Made by a program: the position numbers and the translations under genes. A stretch of 64,000 nt of DNA, from positions 1-64,000 of the forward strand of contig JANYJS010000026.1 in the NCBI GenBank assembly GCA_025361765.1. Direction: 5' to 3'. Within the stretch, counting starts at the first letter, position 1; every line of letters begins with the position of its first letter. This DNA comes from Bacillota bacterium. Lineage in GTDB: Bacteria; Bacillota; Clostridia; Peptostreptococcales; Anaerovoracaceae. Under the pieces are notes generated by a model that saw only the letters and a program-made list of their open reading frames with translations, searched no databases and was not told the DNA's origin. Shown here piece after piece: positions 26,047-33,769 of the stretch.

Positions 26047-26074
26047 ATTATATGTTAAATCAAAAAATTATCAA
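26047..26074 (-). promoter_or_regulatory. ackA promoter
   Basis: TTGATA (26069-26074) and TATAAT (26047-26052) with a 16-nt spacer on the minus strand. Confidence 0.7.
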
Positions 26075-26119
26075 TCATTATTTCATATTTATTCTAGGTC
26101 TTTATTATTAGCCCTTGTT

Positions 26120-27352
26120 CTAGGCTAAATCTTTAAAGTATAATTTTTGAACGTGGTCTGAATTTTTATAGATTTTACGATTTGCTACCAAATTGTAGAC
26201 GTCTGACGCCATAATATCAAAGTCCAGAAGCTCTTTGACATCCGGCAAATCAGCCATCTCCTTGTTAATATTTGTTATTATTGGAATTCGTGCACACTCT
26301 TCCTCTTTAATGTGCGATAGAATTTTTGCTCCTTTACCATTGAGCGCAAGCACTCTTGCATATAAACAATTCCTACTGTCAGCAAATGTTTTCATTTTAT
26401 CTTTAGTCAGATGAAGCAATAAGTGAATCAGCAACCTCTGAATGTGCGTCTCGGTATAGCGTTTTGTCTTGATGCCTCTGATTAATGCCTCAACGGAATC
26501 AGATTTTTTTGCATAGGCCAATACGCGATTTTCAAGTCCTTCCGAGGCAGAGAATATATTATTAAGTTCCGATGAATGCGTTAGGGTTTCATACATAATC
26601 AATTCATAAAAATCTTCAAAACTTATGGGATTAATATCCGGCTTACCTTTGATGGCTTCTAGGGTAATTGAAGAGATCACCTCCGCAATGCTATCTAGGC
26701 CAAGGTTTTCAATCAGCATCTTTTGCCTTATTGCTGTAGCGCTAGCAATGGAGCCAATCCAGTTTTTTTCATCATAGTCAGAGCCAAAGCGCTTTATAGT
26801 GATTGGCGTCATTAGGCTTTTTGTTTTGATGCATTGTTTGAGGTACTCAACTGCGAGAATGTTGTTTGAACCCTTAATGGCTTCCGATATTTGGTCTCCA
26901 GCGTATCTTCTAAGTCCTTCATATCTCGCCTTAGGAAAACTTAGTCCTTTTCCCATTTCTTCTTTTATAAATTGCCCTAGCTTAGGGTTTTCTATTGCAA
27001 GTATTGAAGCTGCATCAATAAGCCTAGAAATATCGCCATTTTCACTGCCAAAAGACAAATGAGTGATACACCCAAGTCCATTTAAAACGCCTACAGCTCC
27101 TTTGGCAAAATATTCAGCGCTGTTGCAAGCAAAAGCAACTGGGATTTCTATGACCAGATCGACGCCATTTTTAACTGCGATTTCAGCTCTTGTCCACTTA
27201 TCATAGAGGGCTGGCTCACCCCTTTGTAAAAAATTTCCGCTCATCACTGCTACGCTATATTCTGTGGATGCCTTTTCAAGAGACTCCTTCAGATGATACT
27301 CATGTCCATTGTGGAATGGATTGTATTCAGCAATTATGCCGACAATGTTCAT
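26120..27352 (-). CDS. tmcAL: tRNA(Met) cytidine acetate ligase TmcAL
   Basis: Firmicutes enzyme (formerly YlbM) that uses acetate and ATP to form N4-acetylcytidine at the wobble base of elongator tRNA-Met. The 410-residue protein has the nucleotidyltransferase motif AEYNPFHNGHEYHL at the N-terminus (residues 8-21) and the family segment SGNFLQRGEPALYDKW. Acetate kinase lies just downstream, an interesting but possibly chance pairing since both use acetate. The ATG has a GGAGG site. No catalytic residue appears missing. Confidence 0.93.
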   Translation of the reverse strand: MNIVGIIAEYNPFHNGHEYHLKESLEKASTEYSVAVMSGNFLQRGEPALYDKWTRAEIAVKNGVDLVIEIPVAFACNSAEYFAKGAVGVLNGLGCITHLSFGSENGDISRLIDAASILAIENPKLGQFIKEEMGKGLSFPKARYEGLRRYAGDQISEAIKGSNNILAVEYLKQCIKTKSLMTPITIKRFGSDYDEKNWIGSIASATAIRQKMLIENLGLDSIAEVISSITLEAIKGKPDINPISFEDFYELIMYETLTHSSELNNIFSASEGLENRVLAYAKKSDSVEALIRGIKTKRYTETHIQRLLIHLLLHLTKDKMKTFADSRNCLYARVLALNGKGAKILSHIKEEECARIPIITNINKEMADLPDVKELLDFDIMASDVYNLVANRKIYKNSDHVQKLYFKDLA

Positions 27353-27364
27353 ATGCCCTCCAAT

Positions 27365-27390
27365 TTAAAAAGAGCCTATTAAAGCTCTTT
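27365..27390 (-). terminator. Terminator upstream of tmcAL
   Basis: AAAGAGC (27369-27375) pairs with GCTCTTT (27384-27390), followed on the minus strand by T residues, 12 nt after the coiled-coil gene. Confidence 0.6.
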
Positions 27391-27401
27391 CTATATTCAA
27401 T

Positions 27402-27935
27402 CTAATCGTTGCCATTTTCATTCTGTGTTTTATAGATCAGCTCTTTAACTTCGTTACGATTAGCCGATAATGTGCCGTTTACCTGATCAAATGTTCTCTG
27501 AAGATTGCCGAACATCTCTTCAAAATAGACAGAATTCAATTTATCCATCTTTTCTTGAAAATTAAACAAAATACTGTCGATGTAATCAAAAGTTCCCATT
27601 TTTAGATTTTTGGAAGTCGCTTCAGCGAGTCTCAGGATTTCATCCGCTCTGGCCTTTGACTTAAGCATAATATCATCATTTTCAATCAAAGCTTCCGCCT
27701 GTAATCTGGCTTCTTTTAAAACATTGTCATACTCTTTTTTAGCTTCGTCTAAAATGCGTTGCCTTTCGTCTTTAATCCATTGGGCTTGCTGAATCTCAGC
27801 AGGAAGCTCAAGCCTAATCTCGTTTACAATCTCAAGCACCTCTTCTGCATCTATGAGCACCTTGCCAGTAAGTGGAAAGCCTGTGCTGGTGTCAATAATA
27901 TCCTTCAATTCATCCAAGAGTTCCAAAACCTTCAT
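27402..27935 (-). CDS. Conserved coiled-coil protein, function unknown
   Basis: 177-residue soluble protein that I do not assign to a characterised function. The N-terminal 50 residues (MKVLELLDELKDIID, GFPLTGKVLIDAEEVLEIV) resemble a small conserved Firmicutes domain, followed by a charged helical stretch predicted as coiled coil (about 60-130) rich in Glu, Lys, Ala and Arg. It resembles proteins loosely annotated as ATPase subunits or DivIVA-like, an annotation that probably rests on the coiled coil alone. It follows coaD by 20 nt, with rsmD and recG upstream, an arrangement seen in related Clostridia. GGAGG precedes the ATG. Confidence 0.75.
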   Translation of the reverse strand: MKVLELLDELKDIIDTSTGFPLTGKVLIDAEEVLEIVNEIRLELPAEIQQAQWIKDERQRILDEAKKEYDNVLKEARLQAEALIENDDIMLKSKARADEILRLAEATSKNLKMGTFDYIDSILFNFQEKMDKLNSVYFEEMFGNLQRTFDQVNGTLSANRNEVKELIYKTQNENGND

Positions 27936-27955
27936 TTTTATTCCCTCCTCAATAA

Positions 27956-28435
27956 TTATTTATTGAACTTGTTTTTCATATATTTTAGCACTTCATCTGG
28001 CACAAGCCCTGATATATTACCATCGAGCTTAAATACCTCTTTAACGATACTCGAACTGACAAATGAATTGTTTGGATGTGTCATTAAAAAAATGGTTTCC
28101 ATTTTATCGTATAGCCTAGCATTCATCTGCGCCATTTGGATTTCATACTCAAAATCCATGCTTGCCCTAAGTCCTCTAACCACAGCATTAATGTTATTTT
28201 TAGCCACATAATTTGCAAGCAAACCTGAGAAACTATCCACTTCAACGTTCTTATAGTTCGATGTCACAGATTTGAGCATGTCTAATCTTTCCTCAACTGT
28301 AAAAAGTGCATTCTTCGACTGATTCTGAGTGACACATACAATAAGTTTATCCGTGAGTCTAGCCGCTCTGCTGATCAGGTCTAAATGACCATTGGTAATA
28401 GGATCAAAGGAGCCCGCATATAAGGCAGTTTTCAT
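27956..28435 (-). CDS. coaD: Phosphopantetheine adenylyltransferase
   Basis: Penultimate step of coenzyme A synthesis: transfers AMP from ATP to 4'-phosphopantetheine. The 159-residue protein has the nucleotidyltransferase T/HxGH motif in GSFDPITNGHLDLI (residues 8-21) and the ISSS-like site FVSSSIVKEV. I start at the ATG at 28433-28435 behind CCAGGAGG; an in-frame ATG nine codons earlier falls in the rsmD end. It is placed directly after rsmD, the conserved rsmD-coaD pair. Confidence 0.97.
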   Translation of the reverse strand: MKTALYAGSFDPITNGHLDLISRAARLTDKLIVCVTQNQSKNALFTVEERLDMLKSVTSNYKNVEVDSFSGLLANYVAKNNINAVVRGLRASMDFEYEIQMAQMNARLYDKMETIFLMTHPNNSFVSSSIVKEVFKLDGNISGLVPDEVLKYMKNKFNK

Positions 28436-28437
28436 CG

Positions 28438-28992
28438 TTATTTTTCCTCCTGGCTCTGACAATAAATGTCAACCACACTCTTGCCATATCTTTTTTCTTT
28501 TAGTTTTACCATAGAATCAATTGTATCTGGCAACTTCACATCATAACCGTGTTCGCAGACAAGAATGCCGTCTTGGGCAAGCAAGGATAGTTTAGCGATC
28601 TTCATTATGCATCCCTCTAAATATCCTGCTTTATAGGGTGGATCTAGAAAAACAACATCGACCTTCTCTTTGATCGCAGTTAAACCTCTCTCATAATCAG
28701 AACCAAAAATAATAGCCTTATTTTCAACTTTGCAGTAAGCAATATTTTTTTTGGTCAATAAAATACTCTCTCTGGCCTTATCGATGAAATAAGCACGCTT
28801 TGCTCCCCTGCTTATGGCTTCAAGCCCCATATTGCCAGTACCACAGAAGAGATCTACAACAACGGCGTCCTCTGTATATTCGGCAACCATGTTAAAGATC
28901 GATTCTTTGACCTTGTCTGATGTGGGTCTGATGCTTTTATCATTTGGAGAATAAAGTCTTCTCCCTTTTAATTCACCTGATATAATTCTCAA
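28438..28992 (-). CDS. rsmD: 16S rRNA (guanine966-N2)-methyltransferase RsmD
   Basis: SAM-dependent methyltransferase of the small subunit rRNA. The 184-residue protein opens MRIISGELKGRRL, has the SAM-binding VVDLFCGTGNMGLEA and the catalytic motif DPPY (VFLDPPYKAG), all standard. Only 2 nt separate its stop from the coaD start. recG lies 67 nt upstream in the same direction. Confidence 0.96.
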   Translation of the reverse strand: MRIISGELKGRRLYSPNDKSIRPTSDKVKESIFNMVAEYTEDAVVVDLFCGTGNMGLEAISRGAKRAYFIDKARESILLTKKNIAYCKVENKAIIFGSDYERGLTAIKEKVDVVFLDPPYKAGYLEGCIMKIAKLSLLAQDGILVCEHGYDVKLPDTIDSMVKLKEKRYGKSVVDIYCQSQEEK

Positions 28993-29059
28993 AAGGCTTC
29001 GCCCCTTTCACGCATTATTCTATCACATATCCTATTATTTACAAATGCAATCTTTTGTT

Positions 29060-31117
29060 TTAAAGTGTAAATTCCGAAACCTTTTCGAACATCTTAGCGA
29101 TATGCTCTTTAAATCCTGCATTTTCTTCTCGGGTCAGATTGGGGTCTAGATTTAAAATCATTTGCGCTTCAATTTTGACGCTGTTTAATATTTTAATATG
29201 CTTAATCAAATTCGCTATTTTTAATTCCGGTATACCGTGTTGCTTTGTCCCGAAGAATTCCCCAGGTCCACGCAAATCCAAATCCTTTTCAGCAATAATA
29301 AATCCGTCATTGGTTTCCTGCATAATTTGGGTTCTTTGCCTAGCTAAACTCGTCTTTGAATCCGTTATGAGAAAGCAAGTTGACTGATGTTCAGCTCTCC
29401 CAACTCTCCCTCTTAGCTGATGCAACTGAGCGAGACCAAAACGCTCAGCATTCTCAATAAGCATGCAGGTGGCATTGGGCACATTAATGCCCACCTCAAT
29501 AACCACTGTAGAGATCAATGCGTCAATTTCACCCGAATGAAATCTTGCCATTATGGCGTCTTTTTCCTGCTGCTTGAGTTCGCCATGCAAAAGTGCCAGT
29601 CGCATAGACTGAAATTTCTCTTTTAATTCATCATATAAAGCAGTGGCAGATTTGCTTTCGAGTTGATCTGAATCTTCAATTAATGGGGCTACAATATAAG
29701 CTTGTCTACCTTTCTTGATCTCTTCTTCTAGATGGGCATAAGCGGCAGTCCTTAATCGCTGATCCATGACCTTAGTAATGATTGCTTTTCTGCCTGGTGG
29801 TAATTCATTTAATATTGAAATGTCTAAATCTCCGTATAATATGATCGCCAAAGTTCTTGGAATTGGTGTTGCTGTCATAATAAGGATATCCGGATTAGAT
29901 CCTTTTTTTGTTAGCAAAAGTCGCTGGGCAACGCCAAATCGATGTTGCTCATCCGTTATGACCAAGCCAAGTTTTTTAAAACAGACTGTAGGCTGTATCA
30001 AAGCATGAGTTCCAATCAATAAGTTGATCTCTCCATTTTCCAGGCTTTTAAGCAACTCCCGCCTTGCAATGCCAGAAATGCTTGACGTGAGATAACCAAC
30101 TTTGAAATCAAATGCTTTAAATCCCTCCGTCATGGTCTCAAAATGCTGCTTTGCAAGAAGTTCAGTAGGGGCCATCATAACAGCCTGATACCCTGACCGA
30201 ATGGCTTTATAGATAGCGGCTGCCGAAAGCACAGTCTTGCCTGAACCAACATCGCCTTGAATGAGTCTGTTCATGACTTTTAAGGCTTCCATATCCTTAA
30301 TAATGTCTTCTAGAACTCTCTCCTGCGCCTTAGTTAGCTTATATGGCAAACTATGAATAAATGGATCTATGCTTATTTTTTCTGAAAAACCAATCCCATT
30401 TCCCGATTCAGTTAGTCTGCTTCTCATTATTAATAGTCCTGTTTGAAGAACCAGCAATTCTTCAAATATAAGTCTGTATTTTGCCTCTTTCAATCTTTGA
30501 AGATCTTTAGGAAAATGGATATTTGTCAGAGCATATTCTATATCGCATAAGCAGTTACGGCTCAAAGTGTCTTGCGGCAAATAGTCTGAACAGCATGAAA
30601 GTAAATCTAGTGCAGAACGGATCCATTTTCTCATGTCATTTTGGCTAATCCCTAGTGTCAGATTATATAATGGCATAATCCCAGTAGACCTGTTGTCCTC
30701 CCATTTTGTCATATCAGGATGTATGATCTGAATTCGACCATCATTTTTCGATATTTTGCCAAAGAAACAATAGATCCCGTTTTTTATTATAGTGCTTTCC
30801 AAATAAGCCGCATTAAAAAAAAGGACTTCGATGGTTCCAGAACCGTCCGAAGCCAGAAGACGCAAAGTTCTCTGCTTGCCATAGCGATAATTATTTTTGA
30901 CGATTAGGTCGACTCTACAGCGCAGCAGGGCAATCTCTCCGTCTACCAGTTCGGCTATTTTTTTGAGACATCGTCTATCTTCATAATCCCTAGGAAAACG
31001 AGACAACAAATCCTCAATTGTAACTATCTCCATTTTTTTAAGTTTGGCTGCCTTTTGAGGCCCAATCCCTTTGATGCTGGATACTTTGCTTTTTAAGCTA
31101 CAAATAGAGTCCTTCAT
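29060..31117 (-). CDS. recG: ATP-dependent DNA helicase RecG
   Basis: Branch-migrating helicase that remodels stalled forks and Holliday junctions. The 685-residue protein has an N-terminal wedge/OB domain, Walker A GDVGSGKT near residue 290, the DEQH box (VITDEQHRFGVAQR), motif III TATPIPRT, and the C-terminal motifs LRGRVGR and DLDLRGPGEFFGTKQHG. The length matches the family. It begins 1 nt after the Asp23-family gene upstream, so the two are coupled. Related recombination genes (ruvABC, recN, recA, rarA) occur elsewhere in the window. Confidence 0.97.
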   Translation of the reverse strand: MKDSICSLKSKVSSIKGIGPQKAAKLKKMEIVTIEDLLSRFPRDYEDRRCLKKIAELVDGEIALLRCRVDLIVKNNYRYGKQRTLRLLASDGSGTIEVLFFNAAYLESTIIKNGIYCFFGKISKNDGRIQIIHPDMTKWEDNRSTGIMPLYNLTLGISQNDMRKWIRSALDLLSCCSDYLPQDTLSRNCLCDIEYALTNIHFPKDLQRLKEAKYRLIFEELLVLQTGLLIMRSRLTESGNGIGFSEKISIDPFIHSLPYKLTKAQERVLEDIIKDMEALKVMNRLIQGDVGSGKTVLSAAAIYKAIRSGYQAVMMAPTELLAKQHFETMTEGFKAFDFKVGYLTSSISGIARRELLKSLENGEINLLIGTHALIQPTVCFKKLGLVITDEQHRFGVAQRLLLTKKGSNPDILIMTATPIPRTLAIILYGDLDISILNELPPGRKAIITKVMDQRLRTAAYAHLEEEIKKGRQAYIVAPLIEDSDQLESKSATALYDELKEKFQSMRLALLHGELKQQEKDAIMARFHSGEIDALISTVVIEVGINVPNATCMLIENAERFGLAQLHQLRGRVGRAEHQSTCFLITDSKTSLARQRTQIMQETNDGFIIAEKDLDLRGPGEFFGTKQHGIPELKIANLIKHIKILNSVKIEAQMILNLDPNLTREENAGFKEHIAKMFEKVSEFTL

Positions 31118-31118
31118 T

Positions 31119-31508
31119 CTAGCCTTTTACCTCGATATTTCTTCGCGCAAGTTTCTTTGCCTGCATACCTGAAACCACAATGGAGATGCTACTCGCCTCA
31201 ATTCCTGCGCTCTCAAGAACCTTTTGTCTAATAATCTCAATAAGAAGTTCCGTAATCTTCGTGATACTAGTGCCGAATTTTATGACAATGTATAATTTGA
31301 TATCAAGACCTATATTGCTTCTTGATACAATAATATGGTTCGTATCATCAAGTCCTACTATGCCTGCTACAATTCCGGCAACCTGACCTTTGTGATTGGC
31401 AAGCTTGACTTTACCGTTCATTAATGCGATGCTCTCTATCACGATTCTTTTTATAACGGAATCCTTTACCATGATTAATCCTAAGTCAGACTGAAATTTA
31501 TAGTACAA
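31119..31508 (-). CDS. Asp23/Gls24 family protein
   Basis: 129-residue protein of the alkaline-shock Asp23/Gls24 (DUF322) family, found in small copies in most Firmicutes; its function is unclear. The family pattern is visible in the N-terminal SDLGLIMVKDSVIKRIVIES and in the middle VAGIVAGIVGL and VIKFGTSITKI. I start at a TTG (31506-31508) that has AAAGGAG 10 nt upstream and gives the expected N-terminus; an ATG 12 codons further in would truncate the conserved strand. It precedes recG, a frequent neighbour, and is divergent from rpmB, as in many Clostridia. Confidence 0.88.
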   Translation of the reverse strand: MYYKFQSDLGLIMVKDSVIKRIVIESIALMNGKVKLANHKGQVAGIVAGIVGLDDTNHIIVSRSNIGLDIKLYIVIKFGTSITKITELLIEIIRQKVLESAGIEASSISIVVSGMQAKKLARRNIEVKG

Positions 31509-31584
31509 TCAAGTCACGCTCCTTTCTCTTTGAGAATCATATCTGTCATTATATATTTTTTTTACTAATATTTAAACATTTTAT

Positions 31585-31613
31585 TTTACACAGCAGATTT
31601 AGTGTGTTATAAT
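31585..31613 (+). promoter_or_regulatory. rpmB promoter
   Basis: TTTACA (31585-31590) and TATAAT (31608-31613), 17 nt apart, 58 nt upstream of the rpmB start. Confidence 0.88.
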
Positions 31614-31670
31614 AACGCTTGTTCAATACGAAAAATGTGCGGATGCATTACAAATAAGGAGGTGCAGCAA

Positions 31671-31865
31671 ATGTCAAAAAAGTGTGAAATATGTGGCAAA
31701 GGTCAGGTTTCTGGCAATAATGTCAGCCATTCCAACAGACACACCAGAAGAAAATGGAATGCGAATATCCAGACTGCCGTTATCAGTGTCGATGGCACTG
31801 TGTCAAGAAAAAAGATTTGTACAAGATGCCTTAGAACCAGCAACAAAGTCAGTAAAGCCGTTTAA
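31671..31865 (+). CDS. rpmB: 50S ribosomal protein L28
   Basis: 64-residue L28. The product starts [20 protein letters not shown] and carries two CxxC pairs (CEIC and CTRC), the zinc-binding form. The ATG at 31671 has AAGGAGGTG upstream; a longer frame that begins in the promoter at 31602 is not the gene. It stands alone between divergent asp23-recG and a convergent glycosidase gene, with its own promoter and terminator. Confidence 0.97.
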   Translation: MSKKCEICGKGQVSGNNVSHSNRHTRRKWNANIQTAVISVDGTVSRKKICTRCLRTSNKVSKAV

Positions 31866-31875
31866 AATACCACTC

Positions 31876-31908
31876 AAAACCTGCATCCATGCAGGTTTTT
31901 TATTTTTT
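31876..31908 (+). terminator. Terminator after rpmB
   Basis: AAAACCTGCAT pairs with ATGCAGGTTTT and a T-rich run follows; 11 nt past the rpmB stop. It may also slow transcripts arriving from the convergent glycogen operon. Confidence 0.9.
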
Positions 31909-31923
31909 GAACCAGCCTCAGTC

Positions 31924-33762
31924 TTATAGACAGATCACAAAACCTGATCTCGCGCCTACCAGACAGAAGCCATTTGGGCTGATAGTTACATCCCCATTTA
32001 TAAAAAGCAACTCTTGCGATAATGTGATTTCGGGTTTCAAATCGAAGGTCTCTAGACTATCCCCAGAATTCACGGCCACATATAGTGATTTTCCCCCTTT
32101 ATGCCTACTGAAAACAAAAAGACTGTTTTTCGCTAATTCCGGTCTGTAATCAAATAAATTTATGTCGTTGACTAAGCACCTGAAAGACAGGACTTTTTTA
32201 TAATAGCTCAAAATATCAAAATCTGCGTGGTTCTCATCAAAGCAACCTCTGTTAAAGGGGTCTTCGGCTCCCTGCATACCGATTTCATCGCCGTAGTAGA
32301 TACAGGGTATGCCCGGCAGAAACGCCCAAATGATCAGTAAGTTGAAAAGTCTGATCTTCGCTTGCTCTAGCTGTTCTTTTGATAAATTTAAGGTTGCTTT
32401 TTCATCTCTGTTATATTTAACAAGTCCCTCGGGGTTTCCGAGAACTGTTAGGATTCTTGCCGTATCATGAGTCCCAAGTGAATTCATGAGACTGTTGAAG
32501 GCAGGCCACGGGTAGTCCTCCCAAAGTTCCTCAATAATTAATGCCAACTCTTCCGCTTTTTTCCCTTGGCTAACAAAACGAATTAACGCATCCTTTACTG
32601 GATAGTTCATAACACTATCCAGCTCTTCCCCTAAAAAATATTTCCTACGTTCCCCATAGCTGATCTTATTGGAGGCATTTTCCCAAACTTCACCAATGAT
32701 GCCAGCATTTGGATTCATCTTTTTAACTGTCTTACGAAGCTCCTTAATAAACTCCGAAGGCAGTTCATCGGCAACGTCCAGCCTGAAACCCGAAGCGCCT
32801 GCTCTCATCCAGAATTTCACCACTGAGTTTTCATTTCTTAAAATGTAATCTATATAGGAATCCTCTCGTTCCTTTACTTGAGGCAGTGTGGCTATACCCC
32901 ACCACGCCTCATATTTGTCTGGAAATTCGGTAAAGTGATACCAGCTATAATAAGGAGAATCCTTGCTTTGATAAGCGCCAAGGCCGGGATATGTACCTGC
33001 TTTATTAAAGTATATACTGTCACTGCCGGTATGATTGAATACCCCATCCAAGATAATCCGGATACCATACTGATCGCATTTTGAGCATAAATCCTTAAAA
33101 TCATCTAGAGTGCCCAGCAAAGGATCCACTTTCTTAAAATCACCAGTATCATATCTATGGTTAGAAAAAGCTTCAACGATAGGATTAAGATAAATTACAG
33201 TTACACCAATACTCATAAGATAAGGTAATTTCTCGATGATTCCTAAAATATTTCCACCAAAAAAGTCGTTGTTCTGAATGACACCTTTAGCATCTTGTTT
33301 ATAGTTTGGTAATGCGCCCCAGTCTTTCCTATAGAAATAGTCTTTTAGAAGTGCTGGAGGATTATAACTAGCGCTTCTGCAAAAACGGTCTGGGAAAACC
33401 TGATACATCAGACCTTGCTTAAGCCAATCCGGAGTTTGATATGCTTTATCATAAACCGATAGTTGATATATTTTACTGGAATCCCAGCCGTCATCATGAA
33501 AATGCGCTTCAAAGAAATAGGAATAAAGCCCTATTTGTGAAGATGTAAAGTCAAAGTGATACATATCATAACCAAGCTTAAGTTCGACCCAGCTTCCTTT
33601 AATATCGAAATCGATGCCGCCTTCGCAACGTAGGCGTAGGTATATTTCATCAATCAAAAGTCGTCTATCTACGCCCGCTTTAAAAATGACAGTCGTCCCT
33701 AATGTCACTGCGCCGAATGGATTTTTAAAATACTTTTCTTTTGAATTATATAGACATTCCAT
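31924..33762 (-). CDS. GH13 alpha-amylase family glycosidase (maltodextrin-active, neopullulanase-like)
   Basis: 612-residue glycoside hydrolase with an N-terminal beta domain (residues 1-115) and the catalytic barrel. Conserved regions: YLNPIVEAFSNHRYD, DGVFNHTG (region I), GFRLDVADE with the nucleophile Asp (region II), IIGEVWENA with the acid Glu (region III), LGTHDTARI (region IV). It has no signal peptide, so it is cytoplasmic, and it ends the glycogen operon directly after glgP. It likely trims maltodextrins released from glycogen by debranching or phosphorolysis. A dedicated GlgX-type debranching enzyme is not seen here, and this protein could cover part of that role. Confidence 0.88.
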   Translation of the reverse strand: MECLYNSKEKYFKNPFGAVTLGTTVIFKAGVDRRLLIDEIYLRLRCEGGIDFDIKGSWVELKLGYDMYHFDFTSSQIGLYSYFFEAHFHDDGWDSSKIYQLSVYDKAYQTPDWLKQGLMYQVFPDRFCRSASYNPPALLKDYFYRKDWGALPNYKQDAKGVIQNNDFFGGNILGIIEKLPYLMSIGVTVIYLNPIVEAFSNHRYDTGDFKKVDPLLGTLDDFKDLCSKCDQYGIRIILDGVFNHTGSDSIYFNKAGTYPGLGAYQSKDSPYYSWYHFTEFPDKYEAWWGIATLPQVKEREDSYIDYILRNENSVVKFWMRAGASGFRLDVADELPSEFIKELRKTVKKMNPNAGIIGEVWENASNKISYGERRKYFLGEELDSVMNYPVKDALIRFVSQGKKAEELALIIEELWEDYPWPAFNSLMNSLGTHDTARILTVLGNPEGLVKYNRDEKATLNLSKEQLEQAKIRLFNLLIIWAFLPGIPCIYYGDEIGMQGAEDPFNRGCFDENHADFDILSYYKKVLSFRCLVNDINLFDYRPELAKNSLFVFSRHKGGKSLYVAVNSGDSLETFDLKPEITLSQELLFINGDVTISPNGFCLVGARSGFVICL

Positions 33763-33769
33763 TACCTTA

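Noticed and set aside
27759-28211. 150-residue plus-strand open frame
   Set aside because: It is antisense to the coiled-coil gene and coaD, has no ribosome site, and its composition is that of a shadow frame.
31602-31670. Longer N-terminus for rpmB
   Set aside because: It would start within the promoter; the ribosome site and family alignment put the start at 31671.
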